From Aurantibacillus circumpalustris (GTDB lineage Bacteria > Bacteroidota > Bacteroidia > B-17B0 > Aurantibacillaceae): a stretch of DNA of 64,000 bases. Position 1 is the first letter of the stretch. Every line of letters begins with the position of its first letter. The position numbers and the translations under genes are program-made. The notes under the pieces were generated by a model, which was not told the origin of the DNA, searched no databases, and worked only from the letters and a program-made list of their open reading frames with translations. The stretch is from assembly GCF_029625215.1 (NCBI RefSeq), contig NZ_CP121197.1, positions 310,001 to 374,000 of the forward strand, written 5' to 3'. Positions 44,155-54,889 of the stretch are shown here, one piece after another.

Positions 44155-45720
44155 TTAAGATTCTTTTATTTTATACAAAAAAATATCTAACCTTTCATCC
44201 GTGTCCACCAACTCTAACACAGATAACAAATCTCCATATTCTTTCGTGTGTATAAGATAATCATCTAAATCATTTTTTGTGGTGAGCCAATATTTTAAAT
44301 CAAAACGCCGTATCAAAGCAATAAAATCACCGCTTGGTGCAGGATAATTACCGAATGCCAAATAATTATCATCCAGAGAAAGGTAATTTAAGTTCATAAA
44401 ACCTCGGTTTCCGAAATAGTTAAATGTGCCAAAATAGGCTGCTTTTGTTCTAAAATAAACTGAACCATAAACGTTCCCTTCAATTAAGGGATTAATACGT
44501 AAAAAAAACTCTTGGTAAAAAGGATAGTTATCGTTTGAACTTTTGTTATTTCGAAGAAATTCTATTACATAATATATATATCTCACTATGGCAATTAACA
44601 TCCAGATTAAAATAAAAGGAAGAAACCACTTATAATTATTGAATTGAATAAAAAATAAAATTAATCCTGGTACCACTCCGTACTCTAGATATCTATAAGC
44701 TTCGCCAAGGAACAACAGTGGTTTTAACATTGTTAAGAGGTAAACCAGCAATACCGATAACACAACAGTAGAAAGAAAATTTAAAACACCATTATCGGAA
44801 TTAAAAAAGAAAAAAGCAGATACAAAAAAGAAAAAAGAAGTCACTAACAGATGTATTGGATTATAACAGATGTTAAAATAGATGAGCAAGCTCCTCCATT
44901 TAAAAGTTACTAGCAGTTTAAGCCAAAACTTTATTTGCGTAAAATAATCTGATATAGGATTTGAAAGATATTTCCATTTATACAAGGTGGCTTTTTGATA
45001 AAATTTGAAATACCAATTATAATGTCCGAATCTACCCTCAAATCTTTGAATGGCTTTACCAAAACTTATTAGAAACAGAAAAACCGCCGATAATACTACA
45101 ACCAAATAATAGGAAGGAAGTACTAAGCCAATAAAAATACCAGTGAATATAAAAGCCTGCGAACCAAAAGCTGACATTGGGAACATTAACGACCCAACGA
45201 AAGAGGCTAACATTAGAAAAATAAAATTATTACTACTAATATATTTATGAAACATCAAGACGATTAACAAAAAAAACAATTGGCCAATAACTCTGGCACT
45301 GCCTTGATACGCTCTTGGACCGGTATCATTTTTTAGATAAGCAGGTAACAAAGTAAGCACAGCTGCAAACAGTAGATAATAGTATTCTTCAATTTGTAAG
45401 TGACTGTACTCCATTACATCCTTAAAAAAAAGAAAAGAAACTAATACAATTAATGTATCTGCCAATGGACTTACAATCATTTCAACAATAATTTCGAATT
45501 TTTTTGGAAATAATGAGAGCAATTTCGAATAATAGTGCGCGTAGCCGAATTTACTTTTGAAAAGTGTTTTATTGTAAAATTCGGGCATGCGTTGTTTGTG
45601 ATCTCTGATTAATTGCGCGTCCGAAAAATAACTATACCCATCATCGCCAATTGCTTTTGGCAATAGTATTCTTGGTAAAATCCTTAAACTAAAAGCCACT
45701 ATTAAAATCAAATACAGCAT
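44155..45720 (-). CDS. Polytopic membrane protein, probable GT-C glycosyltransferase
   Basis: A 521-residue protein with about ten hydrophobic segments, the first at residues 1-14, and a C-terminal soluble part. An acidic pair in GDDGYSYF (first loop, about residues 24-31) resembles the catalytic loop of GT-C enzymes. No strong family match. It is 11 bp upstream of the GDPD-like gene. It could use polyprenyl-phosphate sugar donors made by the DPM1-like GT2. Confidence 0.5.
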   Translation of the reverse strand: MLYLILIVAFSLRILPRILLPKAIGDDGYSYFSDAQLIRDHKQRMPEFYNKTLFKSKFGYAHYYSKLLSLFPKKFEIIVEMIVSPLADTLIVLVSFLFFKDVMEYSHLQIEEYYYLLFAAVLTLLPAYLKNDTGPRAYQGSARVIGQLFFLLIVLMFHKYISSNNFIFLMLASFVGSLMFPMSAFGSQAFIFTGIFIGLVLPSYYLVVVLSAVFLFLISFGKAIQRFEGRFGHYNWYFKFYQKATLYKWKYLSNPISDYFTQIKFWLKLLVTFKWRSLLIYFNICYNPIHLLVTSFFFFVSAFFFFNSDNGVLNFLSTVVLSVLLVYLLTMLKPLLFLGEAYRYLEYGVVPGLILFFIQFNNYKWFLPFILIWMLIAIVRYIYYVIEFLRNNKSSNDNYPFYQEFFLRINPLIEGNVYGSVYFRTKAAYFGTFNYFGNRGFMNLNYLSLDDNYLAFGNYPAPSGDFIALIRRFDLKYWLTTKNDLDDYLIHTKEYGDLLSVLELVDTDERLDIFLYKIKES

Positions 45721-45767
45721 TCTTCCCTATTAAATTTGGAGTAGTTCGGTTTAATTTTTATAGCTAA

Positions 45768-46268
45768 TTAATCGATTTGTTTCGCTGGGTTGCCAGCTAT
45801 TTTGGAGTTTTCTCCGAATGATTTGTTCACGAAACTATTAGCCCCTACAATTGTACCTTTACCTACAGTAACACCTTTTGCGATAATAACATTTGGTGCT
45901 ATGTAACAATTATCACCTATTTCGGTAGGCGCGTATTCATAAGGTTCTTTTCCACCTGAAACTGCCCATTGTACAGTGTCATGGGTATATATTTGGACGC
46001 CACTCGATATTGAACAATTACTTCCAATTTTTAAGCCACCTGACCCGTCAAGAATTACGAAAGGACCAATCCAAGTATTTACACCGACCTGAACATCGCC
46101 AAACACCAATGACGAATCATAAATACTAGAACCTTTTCCGAACTCGAGAAAAATGGCTTTTTCCCATCTATCGGACAGCAGTTCATTTAATGGTAAAACT
46201 CGATTAAATTTTTTCTTTACGACCAAACGTCGTTTCTTAAATATTCTTTCTAAAAATTTAATAAACAT
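45768..46268 (-). CDS. Hexapeptide-repeat acyltransferase
   Basis: A 166-residue left-handed beta-helix protein. ATG at 46268 is preferred over a TTG one codon upstream. Hexapeptide pattern runs from about GVNTWIGPFVI to VGANSFVNKSFG, with an inserted HDTVQW loop holding the likely catalytic His. Such enzymes acetylate a sugar amino or hydroxyl group. Next to a DegT aminotransferase and a dehydratase/epimerase, it probably N-acetylates an amino sugar made in this cluster. Confidence 0.85.
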   Translation of the reverse strand: MFIKFLERIFKKRRLVVKKKFNRVLPLNELLSDRWEKAIFLEFGKGSSIYDSSLVFGDVQVGVNTWIGPFVILDGSGGLKIGSNCSISSGVQIYTHDTVQWAVSGGKEPYEYAPTEIGDNCYIAPNVIIAKGVTVGKGTIVGANSFVNKSFGENSKIAGNPAKQID

Positions 46269-46274
46269 CAAATA

Positions 46275-48173
46275 TTAATTTTCAAAATTTTCTCCATTCA
46301 AAAAGAGCCTGCACCACCATTCGAAATTCATAAAACTCCATATTAATAATCTGTGATTAACACGTTCGTTTATATGCTCATTAACTATTTTTCTTACATA
46401 ATCGTGATTGATAAATTCTGCTGAAATTGATTTTTTGTTCAACAACAAATCTTTGACGTATTCAGCATTTTCACCTCTATACCAACTTTCATCTGGCGCA
46501 GAGAAACCTTGTTTCTTTCTATTCACAATCGATTCAGGTATAAAGTCCATCATTGCTTTTCGTAATACACTTTTACCGTCATCAAATTCCTGGTACCCTT
46601 TCTTTTTATTTCCCGAACTGTTCTCGTCTAGTTTTTTCATCAATTGTAAATTTCCTAGTTTATGCTTCACCGGGATTTTTTGAGCAAAATTTACAAGTTC
46701 GTTATCTAGGAAAGGAAAACGTTCTTCAAGTCCGTTAGCCATAGCTAATTTATCTCCAACCAGAAGCAAACCTGGCAAAAAGGTTTTTATCTCAAAGTAT
46801 AAACTATTATTTATATGCTGTTCTGGTGTATCGTATCTTAGCTGCTTATTAAATGTAAAAACTCTCTCAAACACTTTTCTTGGTTCCTCGACCTTGATCT
46901 TTGAATAAACATCTGTATTAAATAAGTTTTTTTTGTCTTCATCACTAACAAGCCTTTGCCAGAAACCGTAATAGTTATCAAAGTAAGCTTTTTGATCTAA
47001 GGATTGAAAAACCCTGTAATAACGCCATGGATAACCACCATATAATTCATCACCGCCAGTTCCTTGCAAACAAACTTTTACAAATTTGGAAGCAAGTCTG
47101 CTGATATAATAATTTGGATAACTCATGCCAACCCTTAAATCTTCAAGGTGCCAAACTACCCGTGGCAAAGACCAAGACAAATCACCGGCATTAATTACTT
47201 GTTCGTAATGTTCTGTTTTAAAATAATTAGCCATTAGTTCAGCATCCCTTCGCTCATCGTAATTGGCTTCAACACCGGTTACTGAAGACATATCAAAACC
47301 TGCAGTGAACGTTGTAAGCCTTTTTACATGTTTACTAGCAATGGCTGTTAAGGAGCCTGAATCCATTCCGCCGGATAAATAAGAGCCAACCGGGACATCG
47401 GATATCATTTGTCTGGCAACAGCATTTTGTAACAATCGTTCAGTTTCTAGCTTAGCATCTTCAAACGTAAGGGTTTCATCAGGCTCTGAGAAATTATAAT
47501 TCCACCAAGAATTATGTTTAATACTGGTAACATTTTCAGTGTTTACCTTAACAGTATTCGCCGGGGGCAACATAACCACACCTTTAAATAAGGTATGATA
47601 ACTAAACAAGTTTTGAAAAGTGAAATACTCATTTAAGGCTTCGTGATTAAGTTCAACTTTAAAGCTAGGATGCGCCATAAAAGCTTTGATCTCTGAAGCA
47701 AATAAAATTGTTTTACCATTCAGCCAGTAATACAAAGGTTTCACGCCAAAACGATCTCTGCTGAGGTACAATGTTTTACTTGGCGTATGCCAGGCGGCAA
47801 TTGCAAACATTCCGTCAAATCTTTCAAAATAAGATGGACCATAAGCCGCGAGACCTTCAGAAATTACTTCGGTATCGGTGGTAGACACAAAGGAATGTCC
47901 TTTCGATTTAAGTTCCGATTTTAATTCGAGGTAATTATAGATACAACCATTAAATACAACTACCCACTCTCCGTTTTTTGATTCCATTGGCTGACTGCCA
48001 AGTGCTGAGGTGTCAAGTATCGCAAGCCTTCTATGCCCAAGCGCAATATTCTCTTTAACATAAAAACCTTCGCCGTCAGGACCACGATGAGCAATTTTAG
48101 TAGTCATTGCTTTAATGGTACTTAAGGAAGTTGGATTTCCGTTGATGTTAAATATTCCAGCTATTCCGCACAC
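46275..48173 (-). CDS. asnB: Asparagine synthase-like amidotransferase, second copy
   Basis: A 632-residue AsnB paralog. GTG at 48173 places the nucleophile at Cys2, essential for the family, so no upstream start is needed; the codon abuts the DegT stop. Ntn domain (AHRGPDGEG, FNGCIYNY) and ATP-pyrophosphatase loop SYLSGGMDSGS are intact, with GTGGDELYGGYP following. It probably amidates a cluster-specific substrate such as a uronic acid, the ammonia coming from glutamine. The divergence from the 27854-29719 paralog argues for different substrates. Confidence 0.85.
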   Translation of the reverse strand: MCGIAGIFNINGNPTSLSTIKAMTTKIAHRGPDGEGFYVKENIALGHRRLAILDTSALGSQPMESKNGEWVVVFNGCIYNYLELKSELKSKGHSFVSTTDTEVISEGLAAYGPSYFERFDGMFAIAAWHTPSKTLYLSRDRFGVKPLYYWLNGKTILFASEIKAFMAHPSFKVELNHEALNEYFTFQNLFSYHTLFKGVVMLPPANTVKVNTENVTSIKHNSWWNYNFSEPDETLTFEDAKLETERLLQNAVARQMISDVPVGSYLSGGMDSGSLTAIASKHVKRLTTFTAGFDMSSVTGVEANYDERRDAELMANYFKTEHYEQVINAGDLSWSLPRVVWHLEDLRVGMSYPNYYISRLASKFVKVCLQGTGGDELYGGYPWRYYRVFQSLDQKAYFDNYYGFWQRLVSDEDKKNLFNTDVYSKIKVEEPRKVFERVFTFNKQLRYDTPEQHINNSLYFEIKTFLPGLLLVGDKLAMANGLEERFPFLDNELVNFAQKIPVKHKLGNLQLMKKLDENSSGNKKKGYQEFDDGKSVLRKAMMDFIPESIVNRKKQGFSAPDESWYRGENAEYVKDLLLNKKSISAEFINHDYVRKIVNEHINERVNHRLLIWSFMNFEWWCRLFLNGENFEN

Positions 48174-49316
48174 TTATTTTATAGATTTTAAACAGTGAAC
48201 CACATAGTGATAATCTTCCTCTGTCATTTTATTAAAGAGCGGTATTGACATTGAATAATTATTGCAATCTCTTGCCCCAGGAAAATCATCCGGTTTTATA
48301 TTATATTTTTCAGCATAATAGTGCAACATGTGAGGAGCGTGGGTACCAGGACGGGTTGATACTCCCATTTGCTGAAGCTTTTCCATAATCTCATTTCTTG
48401 ATATTGGAGATTTTGACTCATCAATATATACTACATACGATTGCCAGCCATGTTTGTAATCAGTTCCAACAAGCGGGGTCCTTAACCAGTTAATTTCTTT
48501 TAGTTGCTCATCATAAAATTTAGCCCATGTCTCACGTTCATCAATAAACGAATCCAGCTTTTTCAACTGCACAATTCCTACAGAGGCTTGCAAATCTGTC
48601 ATTCTATAATTATAGCCCAACATATTAAAATCTGGAAGGATATATGGTTTTGCACCATGGTGTCTTTGCTCTTCGCTTATAGAAGCCCCGTGATTCCTTA
48701 AATTTGAAATATGTTCTGCCAGTGCATCGTCATTTGTAGTAACCATACCGCCTTCGCCAGTAGTTACAGATTTGCGGGGATGAAATGAAAAGCAGCCAAG
48801 AGTCCCTAAGCTACCTGCCGCATTTCCCTTATAGCCAGCGCCAGCTGCACAAGCTCCATCTTCAACTAGTGGAATATTTCCAGCAACTTTTTTTATGGCA
48901 TCCATATCAGCGCATAATCCAAATAAATGCACTGGAATAATTGCCTTTGTTTTAGGTGTAATTTTACTTTTAAGATCGTTAACATCTAGATTAAACGTTG
49001 TTCTGTCAACATCGACAAATACCACATTCGCACCGCAATACAAAACCACATTTGCAGTAGAGATCCAAGTAAAAGCCGGAACTATCACTTCATCACCCTC
49101 TTTTACGCCCAATGCCACTAATGCTAAATGTAAAGCTGTAGTTGCGCTTGTAACAGCCATTGCATGTTTTACTCCGTGACGTTTGGCGAAAATTTGTTCA
49201 AACTCGCGCACCTTCGGTCCTGCAGTTAACCAACCAGACATTATTGATTCCTTAGTGGCTAGCCACTCTTCTTCACCTGTATGAGGTAATGAAATAGGTA
49301 TTATTCTTTTTTCCAT
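48174..49316 (-). CDS. DegT/DnrJ/EryC1/StrS-family sugar aminotransferase
   Basis: A 380-residue PLP enzyme that transaminates a keto sugar nucleotide. The N-terminal SLPHTGEEEW, the PLP-binding VEDGACAAGAGYKG, and the Schiff-base Lys in SFHPRKSVTTGEGG are the DegT hallmarks; NYRMTDLQA follows. Length is normal (about 370-390). It probably works with the adjacent NAD-dependent sugar epimerase/dehydratase and the hexapeptide acyltransferase in an acetamido-sugar pathway. Confidence 0.92.
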   Translation of the reverse strand: MEKRIIPISLPHTGEEEWLATKESIMSGWLTAGPKVREFEQIFAKRHGVKHAMAVTSATTALHLALVALGVKEGDEVIVPAFTWISTANVVLYCGANVVFVDVDRTTFNLDVNDLKSKITPKTKAIIPVHLFGLCADMDAIKKVAGNIPLVEDGACAAGAGYKGNAAGSLGTLGCFSFHPRKSVTTGEGGMVTTNDDALAEHISNLRNHGASISEEQRHHGAKPYILPDFNMLGYNYRMTDLQASVGIVQLKKLDSFIDERETWAKFYDEQLKEINWLRTPLVGTDYKHGWQSYVVYIDESKSPISRNEIMEKLQQMGVSTRPGTHAPHMLHYYAEKYNIKPDDFPGARDCNNYSMSIPLFNKMTEEDYHYVVHCLKSIK

Positions 49317-49318
49317 TT

Positions 49319-50305
49319 CTAAGCTGTGATTTCTTTAAATTTATTTTCTTCTCTCCAAGCTATTAATCTTAACAAACCTTCAGTTAAGTTATACTTATAC
49401 TCAAATCCAATTTCTTTTTTTGCTTTAACCGCAGAACCAATTCTATTTTGTACTAAAGATCTTGCGTCATCAGCGCTGTAAGGTTTATAGGTAACTTTTA
49501 AATTTGATTTTTTTAAATTCAAAATTAAATCACATAACTCTTTAATTGAAGTTTGTACTTCTGTTCCTACATTATAAAAACCATAATCCACATCCGACTT
49601 CAACGCTTTTACATTGCACTGTGCCACATCCTCCACATAAATAAAATCATACGCTTGACTGCCATCACCATTAATAATAGGCGCTTCATTCGCGTCAATC
49701 TTATTCAGCATAATAGGGACAACTCCCGTATATGCAGCTGTTTGATCCTGATGAGGCCCATAAACATTCATATAGCGTAGTCCAATTACTTTTAGGCCAT
49801 AACGATCATTAAATGCGGTAGCCATTGCTTCACCTGCGATTTTGGTTGCTCCATAAAAATTTTTATTGTTAAATGGATGCTCTTCAGTCATTGGTAATTG
49901 TACAGCATCTCCATAAACTGAAGCGGAAGAAGACCAAATTAATTTTTTAATGTTGTTTTTCACACAGGCTTCCAATACATTAAAGGTTCCCGCAATGTTA
50001 ACATCGAAGGCCGTGCGTGGGAAATCTTTGCAATGAAGTAACCACATGGCCGATAAACATATTACGTAATCCATTCCTGCCATGGCAGTATTTAATATGT
50101 CTATTTCCCTTATGTCGCCTCCTATTGGAAATATTTTACATCTTGGGTCTTTAAGAGATTCTTTCAGGTATTCTTTTTTTCCCCGTGCGAAATTGTCATA
50201 AACAAGCACTTCGCTAACTTTTTCTTTTAGTAATTCGGCCACTACAAAACTGCCGATAAATCCGGCTCCGCCGATTACCAAAACTTTTGAATTGTTTAAT
50301 TCCAT
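49319..50305 (-). CDS. NAD-dependent sugar-nucleotide epimerase/dehydratase
   Basis: A 328-residue extended short-chain dehydrogenase: GGAGFIGSF at the N-terminus binds NAD(P), Ser in SSSASVYGD and the YxxxK pair in YGATK are catalytic, and MNVYGPHQ follows. Acts on a UDP/dTDP-sugar. Its stop lies 2 bp before the DegT aminotransferase start. Specific activity (4-epimerase or 4,6-dehydratase) cannot be fixed; lack of a canonical dehydratase TDE triad favours an epimerase. Confidence 0.88.
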   Translation of the reverse strand: MELNNSKVLVIGGAGFIGSFVVAELLKEKVSEVLVYDNFARGKKEYLKESLKDPRCKIFPIGGDIREIDILNTAMAGMDYVICLSAMWLLHCKDFPRTAFDVNIAGTFNVLEACVKNNIKKLIWSSSASVYGDAVQLPMTEEHPFNNKNFYGATKIAGEAMATAFNDRYGLKVIGLRYMNVYGPHQDQTAAYTGVVPIMLNKIDANEAPIINGDGSQAYDFIYVEDVAQCNVKALKSDVDYGFYNVGTEVQTSIKELCDLILNLKKSNLKVTYKPYSADDARSLVQNRIGSAVKAKKEIGFEYKYNLTEGLLRLIAWREENKFKEITA

Positions 50306-50317
50306 ATTTATTTTAGT

Positions 50318-51610
<1,293 letters not shown>

Positions 51611-51622
51611 TAGTTGTATTTT

Positions 51623-51762
51623 TTAACCACATAGAGACATAGGATCAACTAAACGCCTAAGGAGACATAGAGTCACATAAATTTGAAGCGTCGCTTCAAA
51701 TCCTATGTTCTCTTTATTACCTGCTTTGTTTTTCATCTTTTTCTATGTGCCTATGTGGTTAA
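51623..51762. repeat. MITE-like repeat, copy B
   Basis: Begins TTAACCACATAGAGACATAG and ends CTATGTGCCTATGTGGTTAA (51743-51762), a near-perfect terminal inverted repeat, with an internal TTTGAAGCG/CGCTTCAAA hairpin. It closely resembles copy C and shares ends with copies A and D. Twelve bp upstream of wzt, so it could affect wzt expression in the operon. Confidence 0.8.
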
Positions 51763-51778
51763 TTATTTGTGCTACTTT

Positions 51779-51914
51779 TTAACCACATAGAGACATAGGA
51801 TCAACTAAACGCCTAAGACATAGAACCACATATATTTGAAGCTTTGCTTCAAATTCTATGTTTTCTTTATTATTACTATTGCTTTTCATTCTTTTTCTAT
51901 GTGCCTATGTGGTT
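51779..51914. repeat. MITE-like repeat, copy C
   Basis: Same ends and internal GAAGC/GCTTC hairpin as copy B, from TTAACCACATAGAGACATAGG to CTATGTGCCTATGTGGTT. It differs from B mainly by short internal deletions and substitutions. It directly precedes the duplicated wzt 5' remnant. Confidence 0.8.
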
Positions 51915-51924
51915 CATATTTATT

Positions 51925-51996
<72 letters not shown>

Positions 51997-52040
51997 ATTC
52001 AAATTTTAAACTACAGTGGTTGGAAATTTATCTTCCTATC

Positions 52041-52689
52041 TTAACCACATAGGAACATAGGATCGACTGGATGCTTAAGACATAGAACAACATATTCCCG
52101 ATAGCTATCGGGATGAAGCTTCGCTTCAAACTTGTGACAACATAACTTCGGAATTATTACCATTTACGCAGGTTCAAGTGATTTAAAATACTCATTCACT
52201 AATGTTTTCTGGCCTTCATTAAAAATATTGTAACAATTAAAATTTATCAAAAGTCCCTTAGGAGCTTTCAAGAGTTTCATATAAGTTAGTAATTAAGCAT
52301 CAATATAGTTATGTAATTCGTTTACTGCTTTCAATTCAACTACCAAACAATTTTCAACATATAAATCACACCTTAAATCTATTTCTAATTCTTTAGACTT
52401 ATAAACAACTGGCACTTTTAATTCACTTTTAAAATTTATCTTTCTCTGTTTTAATTCCTCTTTCATACATTGGTGATAAACACTTTCTAATAAACCCCTT
52501 CCCATGTTTTTATGCACTTCGATAGCTGCACCAATAACTTCATAGGTTAACTCATCCAGATATTTTTGCGTTACAATTTTCAAATTCAATTATATGAATG
52601 ATTCTTTATTTGAGCGAAGCGAAAATCCTATGTTTTCTTTTTTAAGCATCAAGTTTAATTTCTTACTTTCTATGTGCCTATGTGGTTAA
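52041..52689. mobile_element. MITE-like element D carrying a GxxExxY pseudogene
   Basis: The same terminal sequence (TTAACCACATAGGAACATAGGA) appears at 52041 and its complement (TTTCTATGTGCCTATGTGGTTAA) ends at 52689, but 649 bp apart rather than about 130-140. Between the ends are a CCCGATAGCTATCGGG palindrome (52098-52113), half of the GAAGC/GCTTC internal hairpin, and the GxxExxY frame, with the other half (GAGCGAAGCGAAAATCCTATG) near 52611-52632. It looks like a repeat of the B/C family with a gene inside. Its mobility is inference; no transposase is present. Confidence 0.65.
52164..52589 (-). pseudogene. GxxExxY family protein, inactivated by a nonsense codon
   Basis: Reading from 52589 the frame gives the GxxExxY hallmark (GRGLLESVYHQCMKEEL, VVELKAVNEL) and then a TAA at 52295-52293 after YIDA. 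Beyond it the same frame continues without a gap (LLTYMKLLKAPKGLLINFN, the usual family C-terminus) to a second TAA at 52166-52164. The stop stands where relatives normally have Gln, a single CAA to TAA change. Start is TTG with a stop codon just before it and no ATG, a further sign of decay. The family's function is unknown; it is often in repeat-rich DNA. Confidence 0.85.
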
Positions 52690-52691
52690 AT

Positions 52692-53543
52692 TTAAACCGT
52701 GTCCATAAAGGATTTTTCAACTCTGTGAAAAATAATCAATCCTACCACAAACAACACCACTGTAACACCAAAACTATATCCTAAATGCATCCAGTTAAAT
52801 TCTCCAACACCTAAAAACGCATATTTAAAAGTTTCAATAATACTGGTAACAGGATTGGCCAAAATAGCCCATCTGTATTTATCAGGAACAATAGAAAGTG
52901 GATAAACAATTGGAGATGCGTACATCATCAATTGCACTCCAAACACAACCAAAAATTTTAAGTCGCGGTATTTAGTCGTTAGGGAAGAAATAATGATCCC
53001 CAAACTTAAACCAAGAAAACCCATGAGTATAATCAAAAAAGGAACGAGTAATAGTGCTGATGTTGGATGAACAGAATCGGTGGTTACCAAATAAAAAATC
53101 CACAAAACAATGAATAGAAGAAACTGAACGCCCAATTTAATTAAGTTAGATACAACCACTGAAAGAGGGACAATCATCCGCGGAAAATAAACTTTCCCAA
53201 AAATATTCGCATTGGCTGTAAAGGTATCGGATGTTTTTGTGAGAGTGTCTGAGAAGTAAGCCCAAAGCGTCACCCCGCACATATAAAATAAAATTTGCGG
53301 CAAACCATCTGTTGAAATGTTAGCTAAGTTTCCAAATATTACCACGAACGTAAGTGAGGTAATAATTGGTTGAATGAAGAACCAAAGCGGGCCTAAAATG
53401 GTTTGTTTGTATAGCGCAACAAAATCACGGCGCACAAATAAAAATAGTAAATCACTGTACCGTAAGATTTCTCTTAGTTGTAGATCATACCATTTAGATT
53501 TGGGTTGGATGACGAGGTCCCAATTTTCTGTATCAGTGTTCAT
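52692..53543 (-). CDS. wzm: Polysaccharide ABC transporter permease Wzm
   Basis: Membrane half of the exporter: 283 residues, six hydrophobic segments, ABC2-type. The N-terminal cytoplasmic stretch has IQPKSKWYDLQLREI and YSDLLFLFVRRDFVALYKQTILGPLW, the signature preceding the first segment in Wzm/TagG/KpsM-like permeases. A short amphipathic loop near PIVYPLS follows a hydrophobic segment. It is 58 bp after upxY and is the first structural gene of the long minus-strand run. Confidence 0.92.
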   Translation of the reverse strand: MNTDTENWDLVIQPKSKWYDLQLREILRYSDLLFLFVRRDFVALYKQTILGPLWFFIQPIITSLTFVVIFGNLANISTDGLPQILFYMCGVTLWAYFSDTLTKTSDTFTANANIFGKVYFPRMIVPLSVVVSNLIKLGVQFLLFIVLWIFYLVTTDSVHPTSALLLVPFLIILMGFLGLSLGIIISSLTTKYRDLKFLVVFGVQLMMYASPIVYPLSIVPDKYRWAILANPVTSIIETFKYAFLGVGEFNWMHLGYSFGVTVVLFVVGLIIFHRVEKSFMDTV

Positions 53544-53601
53544 ATTTTCTCGCAGAGGCGCAAAGAGCGCAAAGTTTTTGATATGTAAAAGTTCAGTGAA
53601 T

Positions 53602-54099
53602 TCATTTCTGTTTCACCAACACCTCTTCCGGCACCTTCACGGTGAGCGCGTAGCCAATACCTTCAATACTTATATTATAAATACACTCTTTCGCTTGTGT
53701 TTTTACAGAGCCGTACAAACCTTTAAAAGGGCCGTGTTCAATTTTTACTCGGTCACCGGTATTAAGATCTTTTGAGAATTCTCCATCTACAAAATATCCT
53801 TTTTCTTCAATAGATTTTAAGGCTTCTATTTCAATGTCTCTCACAATGGCGTCGCCTGAATTGTAACGCACATATTGTAAAACGCTTTGAAACTGAAGTA
53901 CAGAATCTCGCTGCAAGGCTGTTGGTTTTACAAATACATAGCCGCTAATTAAAGGACTTTCCACCATCTTTTTACGATCGCTCCAATGTTTGAGTTCTTT
54001 TTTAATGGGCACGTAACATTCAATCCCGTCTTGTTGAAGGCGTTCCGCTACTTTTTTTTCAGCTCGGGAGGAGACGTATATGACTTTCCACTGATTCAT
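53602..54099 (-). CDS. UpxY/NusG-like transcription antiterminator
   Basis: A 165-residue NusG paralog: NGN domain (WKVIYVSSRAEKKVAERL at the N-terminus, SGYVFVKPT) and a C-terminal KOW motif (GDRVKIEHGPFKGLYGSV, about residues 111-128). UpxY proteins bind RNA polymerase and stop premature termination in the long capsule operons of Bacteroides. It precedes wzm directly and has only AT-rich sequence and a CCGATAGCTATCGG palindrome upstream, so its own operon leader would lie within 54100-54277. Confidence 0.9.
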   Translation of the reverse strand: MNQWKVIYVSSRAEKKVAERLQQDGIECYVPIKKELKHWSDRKKMVESPLISGYVFVKPTALQRDSVLQFQSVLQYVRYNSGDAIVRDIEIEALKSIEEKGYFVDGEFSKDLNTGDRVKIEHGPFKGLYGSVKTQAKECIYNISIEGIGYALTVKVPEEVLVKQK

Positions 54100-54123
54100 T
54101 TAAATTTTAAATTATAAATGTTT

Positions 54124-54235
54124 ATCCGATAGCTATCGGATGTTGAATTATTGGGTTCATTTAAAATTTAGCATTTCTCTTTTCCCTTCGATAACTATCG
54201 GGACTCCTGGCGTCGGATCTACTCGAAGTGACAGT
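54124..54235. repeat. Interspersed palindromes ATCCGATAGCTATCGGAT and related
   Basis: A perfect 18-bp palindrome at 54124-54141 and a diverged arm (TTCGATAACTATCGGGAC at 54187-54204) followed by GTCGGATCTACTCGAAGTGACAG (54212-54234). The palindrome also occurs inside element D (52098-52113). These resemble REP-like intergenic repeats; copies lie in the leader upstream of upxY. Confidence 0.55.
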
Positions 54236-54277
54236 GTTTGGAATTATAAATTTTGAAAATCACCATTAACTCCTGTA

Positions 54278-54889
54278 TTATAACTGAGAGGCAAAGTGAA
54301 TTAATCTAGTTTGAATTTTCTTTAACGACAATGGTTTTACCACCCATTCCACCTCTTCACTAAAATCAATATCTTTAAAGTATACTAATTGAATGCGGAA
54401 CATTTTTTCAGAGAAAGCTTCCTTAAAAATCTCTGCCGCCCGTTTTGAAATTTGATCGATCGTATGGTGATTTTCAATAATAAATAGCAAATCAACATAA
54501 TCCTTCCATTTCGATCGCCTTCCGAGCGCATATGCTTTCATGGCTGCAAGTGTTAACAAATCAGGTATTTTAAACTGCTTTTCCCTAACAACAGAATCTT
54601 GAATTAAAAATGGATAGTAAAAAAAAGTCCACTTCACACCATTGATCAATAAATGAAAGCCGACATCGTTTTGAAATAAAATTTGATATTTTAATTTTTT
54701 GGCACTTAAGGCGCTCTTTATTTTTGAGGGATGAATTTGATTGCTTTTAAATAAATCAAAATCAATGCTTTTACGGTGCCCAATATGTAATGCGATGGCG
54801 GTGCCACCTACCAGTGTATATTCGCGTTTAAATGCGGATAGAATAGTGAGTTGTTGAAACTGTTCCTTACTTAATATATTCAGGTGCAT
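54278..54889 (-). CDS. AbiEii-like nucleotidyltransferase
   Basis: A 203-residue protein of the AbiEii/AbiGii family, the toxin half of abortive-infection/toxin-antitoxin pairs. LVGGTAIALHIGHRKSIDFDLF carries the nucleotidyltransferase GG and D-x-D residues, and a downstream KAYALGRRSKWKDYVDLLFI segment with a conserved Lys-Asp is typical. Its start overlaps the end of a 91-residue partner by 23 bp. Placed between the wHTH regulator and upxY, on the minus strand, it may ride in the polysaccharide leader. Confidence 0.82.
   Translation of the reverse strand: MHLNILSKEQFQQLTILSAFKREYTLVGGTAIALHIGHRKSIDFDLFKSNQIHPSKIKSALSAKKLKYQILFQNDVGFHLLINGVKWTFFYYPFLIQDSVVREKQFKIPDLLTLAAMKAYALGRRSKWKDYVDLLFIIENHHTIDQISKRAAEIFKEAFSEKMFRIQLVYFKDIDFSEEVEWVVKPLSLKKIQTRLIHFASQL

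Noticed and set aside
53374-53775. 133-residue plus-strand ORF spanning wzm and upxY
   Set aside because: It overlaps two solid genes on the opposite strand and starts and ends inside them.
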